From Parageobacillus caldoxylosilyticus NBRC 107762 (lineage in GTDB: Bacteria; Bacillota; Bacilli; Bacillales; Anoxybacillaceae): a DNA stretch of 64,000 nt. A model generated the notes under the pieces. The model had not been told where the DNA came from, did not search any database, and worked only from the letters and a program-made list of their open reading frames with translations. Shown here in pieces: positions 25,113 through 33,779 of this stretch. The position numbers and the translations under genes were made by a program. The stretch is from positions 16,434-80,433 of the forward strand of contig NZ_BAWO01000031.1 in NCBI RefSeq assembly GCF_000632715.1, in the 5' to 3' direction. The number at the start of each line of letters is the position of its first letter. The stretch's first letter is position 1.

Positions 25113-26474
25113 ATGCAGCAAACGATGACGTATAGAGAGAAAATCGTTCAATTGCTACATATTTTTCTTCCCGTATTCATCACCCAAGTCGGCCAATATG
25201 CAATGAATTTTGCCGATGTCACTATGTCAGGTCATGCCAGTTCCAAAGATTTGGCGGGAGTCGCGATTGGATCCAGCTTATGGGTTCCGGTGTTTACCGG
25301 AACGAGCGGCATTTTGCTGGCGCTAACCCCCATCGTTTCCCAGCATCTTGGAGCGAAGCGGCATGAACAAATTCCCCATGCGGTTATCCAAGCGATGTAT
25401 TTAGCGGGTGTGATCGCACTTTTTATCATTGCCATAGGCGCCATCCTTTTGCATCCGATTCTGAACCATATGAATCTAGACAACAAGGTGCAGCGCGTCG
25501 CTTTTCACTATTTAATGGCCCTTTCTGTTGGCATCATCCCGCTCTTACTTTACTATGTTTTGCGCTGCTTTATCGATGCGCTCGGACAGACAAAAATGAC
25601 GATGTTTATCACTTTAACGGCGCTGCCAATCAATATTTTGTTCAACTACTTGCTTATTTACGGCCAATGCGGATTTCCAAAGCTCGGCGGCGTCGGTACC
25701 GGCTATGCAACCGCCATTACCTACTGGTATTGCTTTTTTATCGCCGTTATTATTGTCCGAAAGTTTCAGCGTTTTGCCCGCTACCGCTTGTTTACGCGTT
25801 TTTATCCTCTCTCTTTCGCTGCGTGGAAAGAGCTTTTGAAAATTGGCGTGCCGATTGGTTTTGCGATTTTCTTTGAAACGAGCATTTTTGCCGCCGTTAC
25901 GTTGCTGATGAGCGAATTCAGCACGACGACGATCGCCGCCTATCAAAGCGCTATGAATTTTGCTTCGCTGCTATATATGATTCCGCTCAGCATTTCAACC
26001 GCTTTGACCATTGCCGTCGGCTTCGAGGTCGGGGCGAATCGCTATCAAGATGCGAAGCAATACAGCTATCTTGGCATCGGCATGGCGGTAGCGACAGCAG
26101 TCGTAACATCGCTTTTGCTTTATTTTTTCCGCGCCGATATCGCCCGTATTTATACGAATGAGCCTGATGTTTTAGCGCTGACGGCACAATTTTTATTGTA
26201 TGCGATTTTCTTCCAGTTTTCCGATGCGGTCGCCGCTCCCATCCAAGGAGCGCTTCGCGGCTACAAAGATGTGAATGCCACATTTTGGGCCGCCTTCGTC
26301 GCCTACTGGGGCATTGGGCTTCCGCTCGGTTACACGCTCGCCAACTTTACTACTCTAGGAGCTTTTGGCTACTGGATTGGGCTGATTTCAGGACTTGCTG
26401 CTGGCGCGATATTTCTCTTTTTCCGCCTTCTTTCTATCCAGCGCCGCTACGGATGCAGAAACGAACAAGGCTGA
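25113..26474 (+). CDS. MATE-family multidrug efflux transporter
   Basis: 453 residues with 12 hydrophobic helices. The first MATE repeat opens VFITQVGQYAMNFADVTMSG, and GTSGILLALTPIVSQHLGAKR follows. The second repeat has GVPIGFAIFFETSIFAAVTLLM. It fits the NorM/DinF group and most resembles B. subtilis YojI. ATG at 25113 follows AAGAGG; the open frame extends 32 codons upstream but lacks family similarity there. Cation (Na+ or H+) coupling and substrates are unknown. Confidence 0.88.
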   Translation: MQQTMTYREKIVQLLHIFLPVFITQVGQYAMNFADVTMSGHASSKDLAGVAIGSSLWVPVFTGTSGILLALTPIVSQHLGAKRHEQIPHAVIQAMYLAGVIALFIIAIGAILLHPILNHMNLDNKVQRVAFHYLMALSVGIIPLLLYYVLRCFIDALGQTKMTMFITLTALPINILFNYLLIYGQCGFPKLGGVGTGYATAITYWYCFFIAVIIVRKFQRFARYRLFTRFYPLSFAAWKELLKIGVPIGFAIFFETSIFAAVTLLMSEFSTTTIAAYQSAMNFASLLYMIPLSISTALTIAVGFEVGANRYQDAKQYSYLGIGMAVATAVVTSLLLYFFRADIARIYTNEPDVLALTAQFLLYAIFFQFSDAVAAPIQGALRGYKDVNATFWAAFVAYWGIGLPLGYTLANFTTLGAFGYWIGLISGLAAGAIFLFFRLLSIQRRYGCRNEQG

Positions 26475-26497
26475 CATGCATCCAAGCTGTCAGCCTT
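26467..26497 (+). terminator. Hairpin at the end of the MATE gene
   Basis: AAGGCTGACA pairs perfectly with TGTCAGCCTT; it overlaps the stop codon. Confidence 0.65.
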
Positions 26498-26641
26498 CCA
26501 TTATTTATTAATACTGTTTTTTATATATTTCAATATTTCGCGATCGATTTTTCTTTTTCCGGTTCGCGCTCCTGAAAAAATGCATGAAACGGAAAAAGCC
26601 TAAGTTTCTCCAACTTCACTTTTCTGCTTTCTAAAAAATAT

Positions 26642-26672
26642 TGGGAAGATGCTGTACCCCAGCCTCTTCCCA
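26642..26672 (-). terminator. Terminator after the YjcZ genes
   Basis: TGGGAAGA (26642-26649) pairs with TCTTCCCA (26665-26672), and on the minus strand AATATTTTTT follows. Confidence 0.7.
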
Positions 26673-26701
26673 TTTGTCCATGTGATGTGGCTAGTTAGTC
26701 A

Positions 26702-26860
26702 TTAGCACCATGTTGCTCCGACAATGATGAGCAAGATGAACAAGACAACGATCAGCACGAAACTAGAACCACGACCATAGCCGAAGCCGCCATAGCCATA
26801 GCCGCCACAGCCGAAGCCGCCCCAAGGGCCGCCAAAGCCGTATAAGCCAAATGGCATCAT
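26702..26860 (-). CDS. YjcZ-family sporulation miniprotein (Gly/Tyr-rich, tail-anchored)
   Basis: 52 residues: a Gly-Phe-Tyr repeat head ([16 protein letters not shown]...) and one C-terminal membrane helix, [20 protein letters not shown]. The [13 protein letters not shown] helix is the hallmark of the YjcZ/CotZ-neighbour miniproteins found in spore-forming Bacillaceae. AGGTG precedes ATG 26860. It is paired with the next miniprotein gene. Confidence 0.85.
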   Translation of the reverse strand: MMPFGLYGFGGPWGGFGCGGYGYGGFGYGRGSSFVLIVVLFILLIIVGATWC

Positions 26861-26891
26861 TCTTCACCTCCTTTTACAAAATCACTGGTTG

Positions 26892-26990
26892 TTAGTACAC
26901 CCAGCCACCAATACACGCACATCCAACAATAATCAACAAGATGAACAAGACAACAACTAACGCAAATCCGCCACCGTAAGCTGCACCCAC
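26892..26990 (-). CDS. YjcZ-family sporulation miniprotein, short form
   Basis: 32 residues: a short GAAYGGG head and the helix [20 protein letters not shown], ending WVY. The start is GTG at 26990 behind AGGAGGTG. It lies 31 bases before the 52-residue paralogue and shares its helix, so the two are a tandem pair. Confidence 0.82.
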   Translation of the reverse strand: MGAAYGGGFALVVVLFILLIIVGCACIGGWVY

Positions 26991-27094
26991 TTGAAAGCAC
27001 CTCCTTCACTTTTGTACTAGTAGACTATTCAACTAACGGGTAAATGGTTAGATGTTTTCATAAAAATAGGTATTTGCCGGGCCGCCGGGAAAAC

Positions 27095-27128
27095 AAAAAA
27101 AACGGACTGGTTCTTCCAATCCGTTTTT
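27095..27128 (-). terminator. Terminator of rarD
   Basis: AAAACGGACTGG pairs with CCAATCCGTTTT with one mismatch, and eight T follow on the minus strand. It covers the rarD stop. Confidence 0.85.
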
Positions 27129-28062
27129 ACACTTCAAGGGAATTCCGTTTCATCCATTTGTCATGCAACCATTGCATTCGCTTTGTTTTAGCGAAAGAAA
27201 AAATAATAAGCGCCCCCCAAATGCAGCTAAACGCATACATGTGCGTTTTCGTAAACGCCTCATGAAACAAAAACACGCCAAGCAGCAAGCTGATCGTCGG
27301 GGCAATATATTGCAAAAACCCTAGCATGGTCATGGAAATTCGTCTTGCTCCTTTTGCAAAATATAAAAGCGGGATCGCGGTTGCCGGACCGGCCCCAAGC
27401 AGCAATACCCCCTGCCAAATGGTCACCGATGACAGCAAAGAAGGGGCATCGTTATACAGAAGCAGAAGATAGACAAAGGAAATTGGTGTCACCGCCATCG
27501 TCTCGAGCGTCAAACCAACGGCAGCATCGAAGCTTGCCAGTTTTTTTACCAGTCCATAAAATCCGAACGAAAAGGCAAGCGACAGCGCAACCCATGGGAA
27601 TGTACCGTATTGAAAGGTCATGATACAGACTCCAAGGCAGGCGAGCGCAAAAGAAATCCATTGCCATACGTTAAGCCGCTCTTTTAACACGATCATCCCC
27701 AATACAACACTCACGAGCGGGTTAATATAATATCCTAAACTTGTCTCGACAATATGGCCATGATTGACCGCCCATATGTATATAAACCAGTTTGCGCTGA
27801 TTAAAATGGCAGCCGCGCTGATTCCCCCCACTAATTTTGGCTGCCTGCAAATGGCAGACAGCTGATGGCGCCACGCTTTCAGCTGCCGGGTGGCCCACAG
27901 CAGTCCAATCATAAACAGAAACGACCAGATGATGCGGTGCGCTAAAATTTCCAACGCCGGGCGGACTTCCAACAGCTTCCAATACAACGGCAGTATGCCC
28001 CATAACAAATACGAAAACGCCGTATAGATGATTCCAATTTTTTCTTCGTGCGATTGGCTCAC
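27127..28062 (-). CDS. rarD: RarD-like EamA/DMT-family transporter
   Basis: A 311-residue permease with ten predicted helices in two EamA repeats. The family signature lies at the N-terminus (GIIYTAFSYLLWGILPLYWKLL, then AHRIIWS). The 'RarD' subfamily was named for chloramphenicol sensitivity, but its real substrate is unknown. The start is GTG at 28062 behind AAAGGAGATAG. The gene order MATE, YjcZ pair, EamA transporter recalls the yojI-yojE area of B. subtilis. Confidence 0.85.
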   Translation of the reverse strand: MSQSHEEKIGIIYTAFSYLLWGILPLYWKLLEVRPALEILAHRIIWSFLFMIGLLWATRQLKAWRHQLSAICRQPKLVGGISAAAILISANWFIYIWAVNHGHIVETSLGYYINPLVSVVLGMIVLKERLNVWQWISFALACLGVCIMTFQYGTFPWVALSLAFSFGFYGLVKKLASFDAAVGLTLETMAVTPISFVYLLLLYNDAPSLLSSVTIWQGVLLLGAGPATAIPLLYFAKGARRISMTMLGFLQYIAPTISLLLGVFLFHEAFTKTHMYAFSCIWGALIIFSFAKTKRMQWLHDKWMKRNSLEV

Positions 28063-28130
28063 TTGCTCTATCTCCTTTTACTTTTATTGCTTCCGTTTCA
28101 TTATAACCCCATTTTCTGTTTCCTTCCAAG

Positions 28131-28162
28131 AAAAAACGCCTGTAAAAGGAGCAGGCGTTTTT
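28131..28162 (-). terminator. Terminator between YjcZ gene and rarD start
   Basis: AAAAAACGCCTG (28131-28142) pairs with CAGGCGTTTTT (28152-28162). It ends the minus-strand YjcZ genes at 28168-28415. Confidence 0.9.
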
Positions 28163-28167
28163 CCTAA

Positions 28168-28305
28168 TTATCTAATTGCCGCTAACACGATGATCAGCAA
28201 AATAAACAGCACGACGATTAATGCAAAGGAAAAACCGTAGCCATAGCGATGTCCTCCGTATCCGTAGCCATAGTAATGCGGCACGCATCCGTCATAGTAC
28301 CACAT
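28168..28305 (-). CDS. YjcZ-family sporulation miniprotein
   Basis: 45 residues: a Tyr/Gly/His-rich head ([18 protein letters not shown]) and the helix [28 protein letters not shown] precedes the ATG at 28305. The helix is nearly identical to those of the pair at 26702-26990. Confidence 0.85.
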   Translation of the reverse strand: MWYYDGCVPHYYGYGYGGHRYGYGFSFALIVVLFILLIIVLAAIR

Positions 28306-28322
28306 CGTCCTCTCCCCTTTCC

Positions 28323-28415
28323 TCAATAATGAATGATACATGCACAACCAACAATAATTAACAAAATAAACAGTACGACAATAATCGTATAACCGCTGTC
28401 GAATATGCCGCTCAC
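28323..28415 (-). CDS. YjcZ-family sporulation miniprotein, 30 residues
   Basis: [10 protein letters not shown] followed by [20 protein letters not shown]: essentially only the membrane helix. The start is GTG at 28415 behind GGGGGTG. It heads a tandem pair with the 45-residue gene, mirroring the other short/long pair 1.4 kb away. Confidence 0.82.
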   Translation of the reverse strand: MSGIFDSGYTIIVVLFILLIIVGCACIIHY

Positions 28416-28494
28416 GGCGGGCACCCCCTTCGTCTGTTCACCGCCATTATATGCATCCGCCCACTCCCTCGGGCGGGCTATCGCCCAATTTCAC

Positions 28495-28532
28495 GAAAAA
28501 AAGATGGGCAGAAACACTGTCCATCTTTATTT
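28495..28532 (-). terminator. Terminator of the first corA-like gene
   Basis: AAAGATGG pairs with CCATCTTT around a 13-base loop; a T run follows on the minus strand. It spans the stop codon. Confidence 0.8.
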
Positions 28533-29483
28533 TTCTTTTGTACCGGTCTCCCCCCACCAGCCTTTTTTCTTAAAATAAAGCGCAATCAAAGCAGCCGTTG
28601 CCGCCATCAATAAAAGTGCAAAACCATAGCCGTATTTCCATTTTAGTTCCGGCATTACCTCAAAATTCATGCCGTACACCCCGGCGATAAACGTCATCGG
28701 CATAAAAATCACGCTCACTAACGTTAATGTTTTCATAATGACGTTCATATGATCGGATTTCAACGAAAGCTGCAAATCAAAAATGCCAGACAACGACTCT
28801 TTAAACGTATCCAATGCCGCCGTAATGCGGGCAAAACGGCCAGCGACATCTTGCATATAAGGGTTCGTTTCGGCATTGATATATGGAAGCGTTGTATGCT
28901 GGATCGTTTTCATCATCTCTTCTTGGGCTTCAGCCACTTGACGCAACTCATGAATGCGAATTTTCCATCGGTAAATACTACGCCCGATTTCATTGGCAAA
29001 CGGCGTTTTAAATACTTGTTTTTCCAATACCTGAATGCGGTCGGCAATATCATCAATGACTTGCAAAAAACGGATAGCAGTGATATCTAAAAAATGGTAT
29101 ATTACATATCCAGGATGTATGGCATGTTCACGGTGGTGAAGCAGCCGTTCCTTTACTTTTTCTACCAGCGGATCATCTTCTTCCATATAACTAATGACAT
29201 ACCGTTCTGTCGCAAGCAAGTGAATTTTTGCCGTCTGCAGCTCAGGACGAATGACAAAAAGCGCCAGAAATAAATGCTGCCCATATTCGTCTACCATGGG
29301 AATATCCGTTCCGAACAACAGCCGCTGTTTTGCTAGCGGATGAACGGAAAGCGCGTCTAACAGCCTCTCTAAATCCATTTTCGAAGCTTTCGTAAAATGC
29401 AGCCAACACGCACCGTTTCCAATAGGGGCATGATGACGATATTGCCCCTCTATTTCCAGTGTCTGTGTAGGATGGTATGCCAT
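28527..29483 (-). CDS. CorA-family divalent cation transporter (first copy)
   Basis: A 318-residue Mg2+/Co2+ channel-type transporter. The large cytoplasmic N-domain ends in a long helix leading to the two membrane segments. The selectivity motif GMN is in FIAGVYGMNFE, and a basic tail (KKKGWWG) follows the second helix. ATG at 29483 follows GAAAGGAA; an upstream ATG in frame at 29504 has no ribosome site. A second, distant CorA is encoded at 43261. Metal specificity (Mg, Co, Ni or Zn) is open. Confidence 0.9.
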   Translation of the reverse strand: MAYHPTQTLEIEGQYRHHAPIGNGACWLHFTKASKMDLERLLDALSVHPLAKQRLLFGTDIPMVDEYGQHLFLALFVIRPELQTAKIHLLATERYVISYMEEDDPLVEKVKERLLHHREHAIHPGYVIYHFLDITAIRFLQVIDDIADRIQVLEKQVFKTPFANEIGRSIYRWKIRIHELRQVAEAQEEMMKTIQHTTLPYINAETNPYMQDVAGRFARITAALDTFKESLSGIFDLQLSLKSDHMNVIMKTLTLVSVIFMPMTFIAGVYGMNFEVMPELKWKYGYGFALLLMAATAALIALYFKKKGWWGETGTKEK

Positions 29484-29540
29484 CGTCAAATTCCTTTCTT
29501 TCATAAAGTTTGCATATTATAGTGTTTGCATTTTCATATA

Positions 29541-29578
29541 AAAAAAACCTTAACCGCTTGGAAAGAAGGCGGTTAAGG
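29541..29578 (-). terminator. Terminator of the CDF exporter gene
   Basis: CCTTAACCGC (29548-29557) pairs with GCGGTTAAGG (29569-29578), and seven T follow on the minus strand; the stop codon is inside. Confidence 0.92.
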
Positions 29579-30454
29579 GGTCTTCTCCGGTTCAATATGG
29601 ACATGTGTCGCCTCAATGTTATAGCGTTTTTTCATTAATCGCTCCACCTCGTCGGCGATTTCATGGCTTTTGACAACAGTCAAATACGGATCAACATGGA
29701 TCGTTACTTCAAGAACAATGTCATTCCCTAACATCCTCGCTTTTATATCCGCAACATCCTTTACTCCATCAATAGCGGCAATTTCATGCTTGTATGCCGT
29801 TAACGTTTGTTCATCAAACCCATCGGTTAACGTATGGGATGTTTCCATAAATACTTCCCAGGCCGTTTTGCAAATAATTCCGCCGATGATCACCGCAACA
29901 AGCGGATCCAGCCATAGAAGCTTGATTTGTACACCAGCGATGCCGATGACCGTTCCGATGCTGACAAGCGCATCGGACAAGTTGTCTTTTGCAACGGCGG
30001 TAAGCGCCTGGCTGTTGGTTCGCTTCGCCAGCCGCATATTAAAAGAATAGACAAATAACATTACAAAAGCAGAGGCAACGGCGACGAACGCAGCAGACAA
30101 TTCCGGCGCATTTCCCCTCTTTTCCGGCCGGAGCAGCGCCGATACCCCTTCCACCATGACATCGATGCCGATGGACATCATCATAAACGCTGCAATTAAA
30201 GAAGAAATATTTTCCGCTCGTGAATGACCGTATGGGTGATTGTGATCGCGCGGTTTTTTTGCAATTTTCATGCCGATATAAACGGCAACCGAAGCAATAA
30301 CGTCGCTCAAATTATTCCAACCATCCGCTTTTACCCCATCGGAATGGGCGATATAACCGACAAACAGCTTGCTAGCGGCTAAAGCGACGTAAGCAACGAT
30401 GCTAATGAAAGCCCCTGCTTCTGCCTTCCCTTTTCTTTCCACACACTTCACCAA
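29573..30454 (-). CDS. Cation diffusion facilitator (CDF) metal exporter
   Basis: A 293-residue antiporter with six helices and a C-terminal ferredoxin-like cytoplasmic domain (IDGVKDVADIKARMLGNDIVLEVTIHVDPYLTV). Helix 2 carries DGWNNLSD in place of the HxxxD of zinc exporters, and DNLSDA lies in helix 5. The Asn/Asp set is that of the manganese-exporting MneP/MneS branch of Bacillus. PRDHNHPYGHSRAE forms the His-rich loop. The start is TTG at 30454 after AAAGGACGAC; GTG at 30451 is possible. Mn2+ export is the best guess from the motif. Confidence 0.87.
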   Translation of the reverse strand: MVKCVERKGKAEAGAFISIVAYVALAASKLFVGYIAHSDGVKADGWNNLSDVIASVAVYIGMKIAKKPRDHNHPYGHSRAENISSLIAAFMMMSIGIDVMVEGVSALLRPEKRGNAPELSAAFVAVASAFVMLFVYSFNMRLAKRTNSQALTAVAKDNLSDALVSIGTVIGIAGVQIKLLWLDPLVAVIIGGIICKTAWEVFMETSHTLTDGFDEQTLTAYKHEIAAIDGVKDVADIKARMLGNDIVLEVTIHVDPYLTVVKSHEIADEVERLMKKRYNIEATHVHIEPEKTP

Positions 30455-30656
30455 CCTAGTCGTCCTTTCTGCATTTATCAGTGTACCAGCAAAAAAGCGT
30501 GTGAGTCTACAGCAAAAAAGTTGACTAACGGAAGGAGTATAGAGACAGGCAAATTTTTTCCCATTTGGATAACTTTTTTGAATAAAAGCAAATTGCTACA
30601 CAACTGCGTATGATAAACCAATCAACCAAACAAATAGTGGGAAAGGAGAATATAGA

Positions 30657-31355
30657 TTGACAACTTATCTCGATATGTTGGCAGAGATGGGAGTCGACGG
30701 CGCCCACCCCGGCGGATTTGATTTAACAAAAAATATATTACGTAAACTAAAAATTGACTGCCATACTGCCCTTCTCGATGTTGGCTGCGGAACTGGACAA
30801 ACTGCCGCCTATATTGCTGAACAATACGGCGCAGACGTAACGGCGATTGACATTCACCCTATTATGCTGGCAAAAGCGAAAGACCGTTTTTCCAGCCTAA
30901 CACATCCCGTCCACCTTCGCCGCGCTTCCGTTGAAGCTCTTCCGTTTGCCGACGGGCAATTTGATATCGTATTATGCGAATCCGTTTTGGCATTTGTTTC
31001 TATTCCTCGGGCATTAGCAGAAATTTATCGGGTGCTAAAGCAAAACGGGGTCCTCGCCGCCATTGAAGCGTGCCATTTGCAATTAACCGATAAAGAAAAG
31101 CAAAAAATCGCCGCATTTTACGGTTTTCGCCATTTGCTTACCAGTCAAGAGTGGGAAAACGAATTGCAGAAAAAAAGTTTCCAGCATATTGGCATAACGT
31201 ACTCGTCGGCTAGTCATCCCTCTGCCGCGCAAACCCCATTTCTCATTACGGCCAATATGTCCTTGCCAATATTAAAAATGATAGAAACCCACCAGCAAAT
31301 GACAAAACAATATGGCGATCGACTAGGTTATTGTGTATTTTCTTGCCAGAAATAG
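30657..31355 (+). CDS. yodH: Class I SAM-dependent methyltransferase (YodH)
   Basis: 232 residues with the Rossmann methyltransferase fold: motif I LLDVGCGTGQTAAYIAE, motif II VTAIDIHPIML, and the later ALPFADGQFDIVLCES. The start is TTG at 30657 behind GAAAGGAGAA. It begins the stretch that follows B. subtilis gene order yodH-yodI-yodJ-deoD-yodL, which supports the name. The methyl acceptor is unknown. Confidence 0.85.
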   Translation: MTTYLDMLAEMGVDGAHPGGFDLTKNILRKLKIDCHTALLDVGCGTGQTAAYIAEQYGADVTAIDIHPIMLAKAKDRFSSLTHPVHLRRASVEALPFADGQFDIVLCESVLAFVSIPRALAEIYRVLKQNGVLAAIEACHLQLTDKEKQKIAAFYGFRHLLTSQEWENELQKKSFQHIGITYSSASHPSAAQTPFLITANMSLPILKMIETHQQMTKQYGDRLGYCVFSCQK

Positions 31356-31426
31356 TCATTGGTACAGACGTGTCCATCTTCCTTCACGTACAATGCAATT
31401 GTAGCATTTACAAAGGAGGGAGATAA

Positions 31427-31681
31427 ATGTCGCCGCATTGGTACCATGTTTGTTGCCGCTACCGCGGTCAAGTGGTACGGATCCATGATAAATTTGGAAA
31501 CGTCCATGTAGGACGGATCACCCGTGTCACCCCAACCCATGTTTATATTGCACCGGTCGGCCCACGCAACCTTGGCGGATTTGGCTACGCCTTCGCAGGC
31601 TGGGGATGGGGATGGGGGTGGGGCTTTGGAATCGCCCTCGCTGCCATCGTTGCCATTGCCTTAATCGGTTTGTTCTGGTGA
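31427..31681 (+). CDS. yodI: YodI-like small membrane protein
   Basis: 84 residues. The N-terminal half looks like a small beta domain with a SM-like VRIHDKFGNVHVGRITRVTPTHVYIAPVG. A Gly/Trp repeat (WGWGWGWG) leads to one C-terminal membrane helix, IALAAIVAIALIGLFW. AAGGAGGGA precedes the ATG. Position between yodH and yodJ gives the name. Function is unknown; the composition recalls spore-associated miniproteins. Confidence 0.72.
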   Translation: MSPHWYHVCCRYRGQVVRIHDKFGNVHVGRITRVTPTHVYIAPVGPRNLGGFGYAFAGWGWGWGWGFGIALAAIVAIALIGLFW

Positions 31682-31700
31682 TAAATTTTTCTTATATGTA

Positions 31701-31738
31701 AAAAAGTGGATTACTTCTAAAGAAGCAATCCACTTTTA
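31701..31738. terminator. Shared terminator of yodI and yodJ
   Basis: AAAAAGTGGATT and AATCCACTTTT enclose an inner CTTC/GAAG stem; T runs lie on both strands between convergent genes. Confidence 0.85.
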
Positions 31739-32617
31739 TATTTTCTTGACTATTTTGAAATATTCTTCCAACGTTATGTTTCTTTCAAATATGACTTTCG
31801 CTGCTTTTTTGCCGACATAACGAAGGTGCCAAGGTTCATACTGGTATCCGGTGACCGCTTCTTTTCCTTTTGGATAGCGGATAATAAAACCATATTCATG
31901 GGCATGTTCAGCCACCCATTTTCCTTCCTTCGTTTCTCCAAACGCTGTTGTCAACGCATAGTCAACCGACGGACTTGTAATATCCATTGCCAATCCGGTC
32001 TGATGCTCGCTTTGTCCCGGCAGCGCAACAGCTTGAACGGCTTTTTCTCTTCCTTTTTCTTTGACTTCTTCCGTAAAGATGGCTTGTTGCCGCACATAAG
32101 AACGATATCCGGATGCGGCTACCAGATCGATTCCCTCTTTACGGGCCGCGGCAAATAACGCTTCCAATGCGGCTGCCGCTTCCGCCCGCATATATCGTTT
32201 ATCCACATTCTTTTCTGCAAAAGAAAACGGCACGCGCGGCACGACTAAATCATTCGGCTTATACGTAGAGGGAAGCGACTGTTCCTTATTGACAAGCACC
32301 AGTATATTGTCTGGATTCATAATGACTTTCATGCCATTATGCACTTCAACAATATTCCAATATTTCGCTTCCAGCCACAGTTCCGGTTCGGTTGTTTCCC
32401 CTGTCTTCGGCGCGCCTTTTTTTCCGCCCGTCTGCGGTGCCTCTATGTTTTCCGCTGTTTCCTTTTTGCTATTATCCTTGCTTTGCGGATGGGCTGCATC
32501 ATTTTCTCCTGCATTCGGCAATTTTTTTTCCTGTTCGCTGGACGCACCATTCAGCTGGCTGCACCCGCTGAAAAAAACAAGTGACAAAACGATTATTGCT
32601 TGACATAGCTGTTTCAT
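31736..32617 (-). CDS. yodJ: D-alanyl-D-alanine carboxypeptidase lipoprotein (VanY/LdcB family, YodJ)
   Basis: Trims D-Ala from peptidoglycan stem peptides outside the cell. The 293 residues start with a lipoprotein signal ending FFSGC (lipobox, Cys19), then a Lys/Glu-rich spacer of about 60 residues. The M15B domain has SGYRSYVRQQAIF, SEHQTGLAMDI (zinc His and Asp) and EPWHLRYVG (the third zinc ligand His and catalytic Glu). It lies 130 bases after deoD on the same strand, as in B. subtilis. Paired regulation with purine salvage is suggested by the structured gap between them. Confidence 0.9.
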   Translation of the reverse strand: MKQLCQAIIVLSLVFFSGCSQLNGASSEQEKKLPNAGENDAAHPQSKDNSKKETAENIEAPQTGGKKGAPKTGETTEPELWLEAKYWNIVEVHNGMKVIMNPDNILVLVNKEQSLPSTYKPNDLVVPRVPFSFAEKNVDKRYMRAEAAAALEALFAAARKEGIDLVAASGYRSYVRQQAIFTEEVKEKGREKAVQAVALPGQSEHQTGLAMDITSPSVDYALTTAFGETKEGKWVAEHAHEYGFIIRYPKGKEAVTGYQYEPWHLRYVGKKAAKVIFERNITLEEYFKIVKKI

Positions 32618-32654
32618 TATTTCACCTTTTCTTCCATAATTAACTAATAATTAA

Positions 32655-32734
32655 TGCGGCAAAAGCCGTCCTTCCCTTTCGCAAGGAAATTGCCGCAACG
32701 ACAAAGCGGATGCGGCACATAAGCAAAGGACGAC
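32655..32734 (-). promoter_or_regulatory. Structured RNA region between deoD and yodJ with two alternative folds
   Basis: In minus-strand RNA, TGCGGCAA and TTGCCGCA (arms 32690-32697 and 32655-32662) form a hairpin with an inner TCCTT/AAGGA. The same bases can pair otherwise: GTCGTCCTT (rc of 32726-32734) with AAGGACGGC (rc of 32665-32673), enclosing TGCCGCA with TGCGGCA. The folds exclude one another. No T run follows, so a switch is suggested, not shown. Confidence 0.4.
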
Positions 32735-32747
32735 ACCTTTAGGCGAT

Positions 32748-33458
32748 TCACGCTTCGGCGCGAATCGCTGTTTCTAGCGCCACTTCAATCATTTCATTAA
32801 ATGTCGTTTGTCGTTCTTTTGCTGTCGTTTCTTCCCCTGTCAAAATGTGGTCACTGACCGTTAATACCGAGAGCGCTTTACGGCCGAATTTTGCCGCTAA
32901 CGTGTATAGTGCCGCTGTTTCCATTTCGACCGCCAACACGCCGTAGCGCGCCCACGTCTCCCAATTCGGCTCGTCATTATAAAACATATCGGCGGTAAAC
33001 ACATTGCCCACCTTTAAGGCAAGCCCTTTTTCGACACCGACTTCATACGCCGTACGCAGCAGCGCAAAATTCGCTGTCGGCGCATAATCGCGTCCACGGA
33101 AAATTAAGCGGTTCATATTCGAATCCGTAGATGCACTCATTGCTAAAATGACATCACGAACGTTCACATCTTTTTGAATCGCCCCGCACGTTCCGACGCG
33201 GATCAATGTTTGTACATCATAGCTTTGAATCAGCTCATTGACATAAATGGAAATAGAAGGAACTCCCATTCCCGTCCCTTGTACAGAAATCCGGTGTCCT
33301 TTATATGTACCGGTAAACCCAAGCATGCCGCGCACACGGTTGTAGCATGTCGCTCCCTCTAAAAATGTTTCCGCGATATATTGCGCGCGAAGCGGGTCGC
33401 CTGGAAGCAAAATTTTATCGGCAATTTCCCCATGTTTTGCCTCAATATGTATGCTCAA
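32748..33458 (-). CDS. deoD: Purine-nucleoside phosphorylase (DeoD type)
   Basis: Splits purine (deoxy)ribonucleosides with phosphate to base and sugar-1-phosphate. The 236 residues match the hexameric trimer-of-dimers family: the [25 protein letters not shown] start and phosphate loop, [21 protein letters not shown], and the active-site [12 protein letters not shown] and SDHI (catalytic Asp). The start is TTG at 33458 behind AGGAGGT. It feeds bases to the salvage enzymes such as xpt, also in this window. Confidence 0.95.
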   Translation of the reverse strand: MSIHIEAKHGEIADKILLPGDPLRAQYIAETFLEGATCYNRVRGMLGFTGTYKGHRISVQGTGMGVPSISIYVNELIQSYDVQTLIRVGTCGAIQKDVNVRDVILAMSASTDSNMNRLIFRGRDYAPTANFALLRTAYEVGVEKGLALKVGNVFTADMFYNDEPNWETWARYGVLAVEMETAALYTLAAKFGRKALSVLTVSDHILTGEETTAKERQTTFNEMIEVALETAIRAEA

Positions 33459-33645
33459 TGTATATACCTCCTATTCGTCTTTTCAGCGCCGCGTTTTATA
33501 CCTTTCTTATCATACCACATATTTGTTGAAAATGGCAGTAAGTATTATACGTAAAAAATAATTGTGATGGGCATACTGTGTATGCGCCTTCCCCATTTTG
33601 GTTTCACCAGCGATCACCTTCATGTGAACAAGGAGGGACATACGA

Positions 33646-33753
33646 ATGAAAAAGAAGCTCGAACAAGCCGTCGAATACGCAAACAAAACAAATCCGTCTT
33701 CCCGCTCCAACAATCAGCCGTCCACGTCGAAAAAAGAAAAAACAAAGTTTTAA
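33646..33753 (+). CDS. 35-residue Lys/Ser-rich peptide of unknown function
   Basis: AAGGAGGG nine bases before ATG 33646 and a strong terminator right after the stop support a real gene. The peptide starts KKKLEQAVEYANKTNPSS and ends in a lysine-rich tail, without hydrophobic segments. The composition resembles minor spore proteins, but I do not recognise it. Confidence 0.6.
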   Translation: MKKKLEQAVEYANKTNPSSRSNNQPSTSKKEKTKF

Positions 33754-33779
33754 AAAGGGAGAGCTTTTCTCCCTTTTTT
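33752..33779. terminator. Shared terminator of two convergent genes
   Basis: AAAAAGGGAGA pairs with TCTCCCTTTTTT around a 5-base loop; it touches both stop codons. Confidence 0.9.

Noticed and set aside
25614..26283. Minus-strand frames opposite the MATE gene
   Set aside because: Shadows of a transporter gene; Arg/His-rich composition and no starts with ribosome sites.
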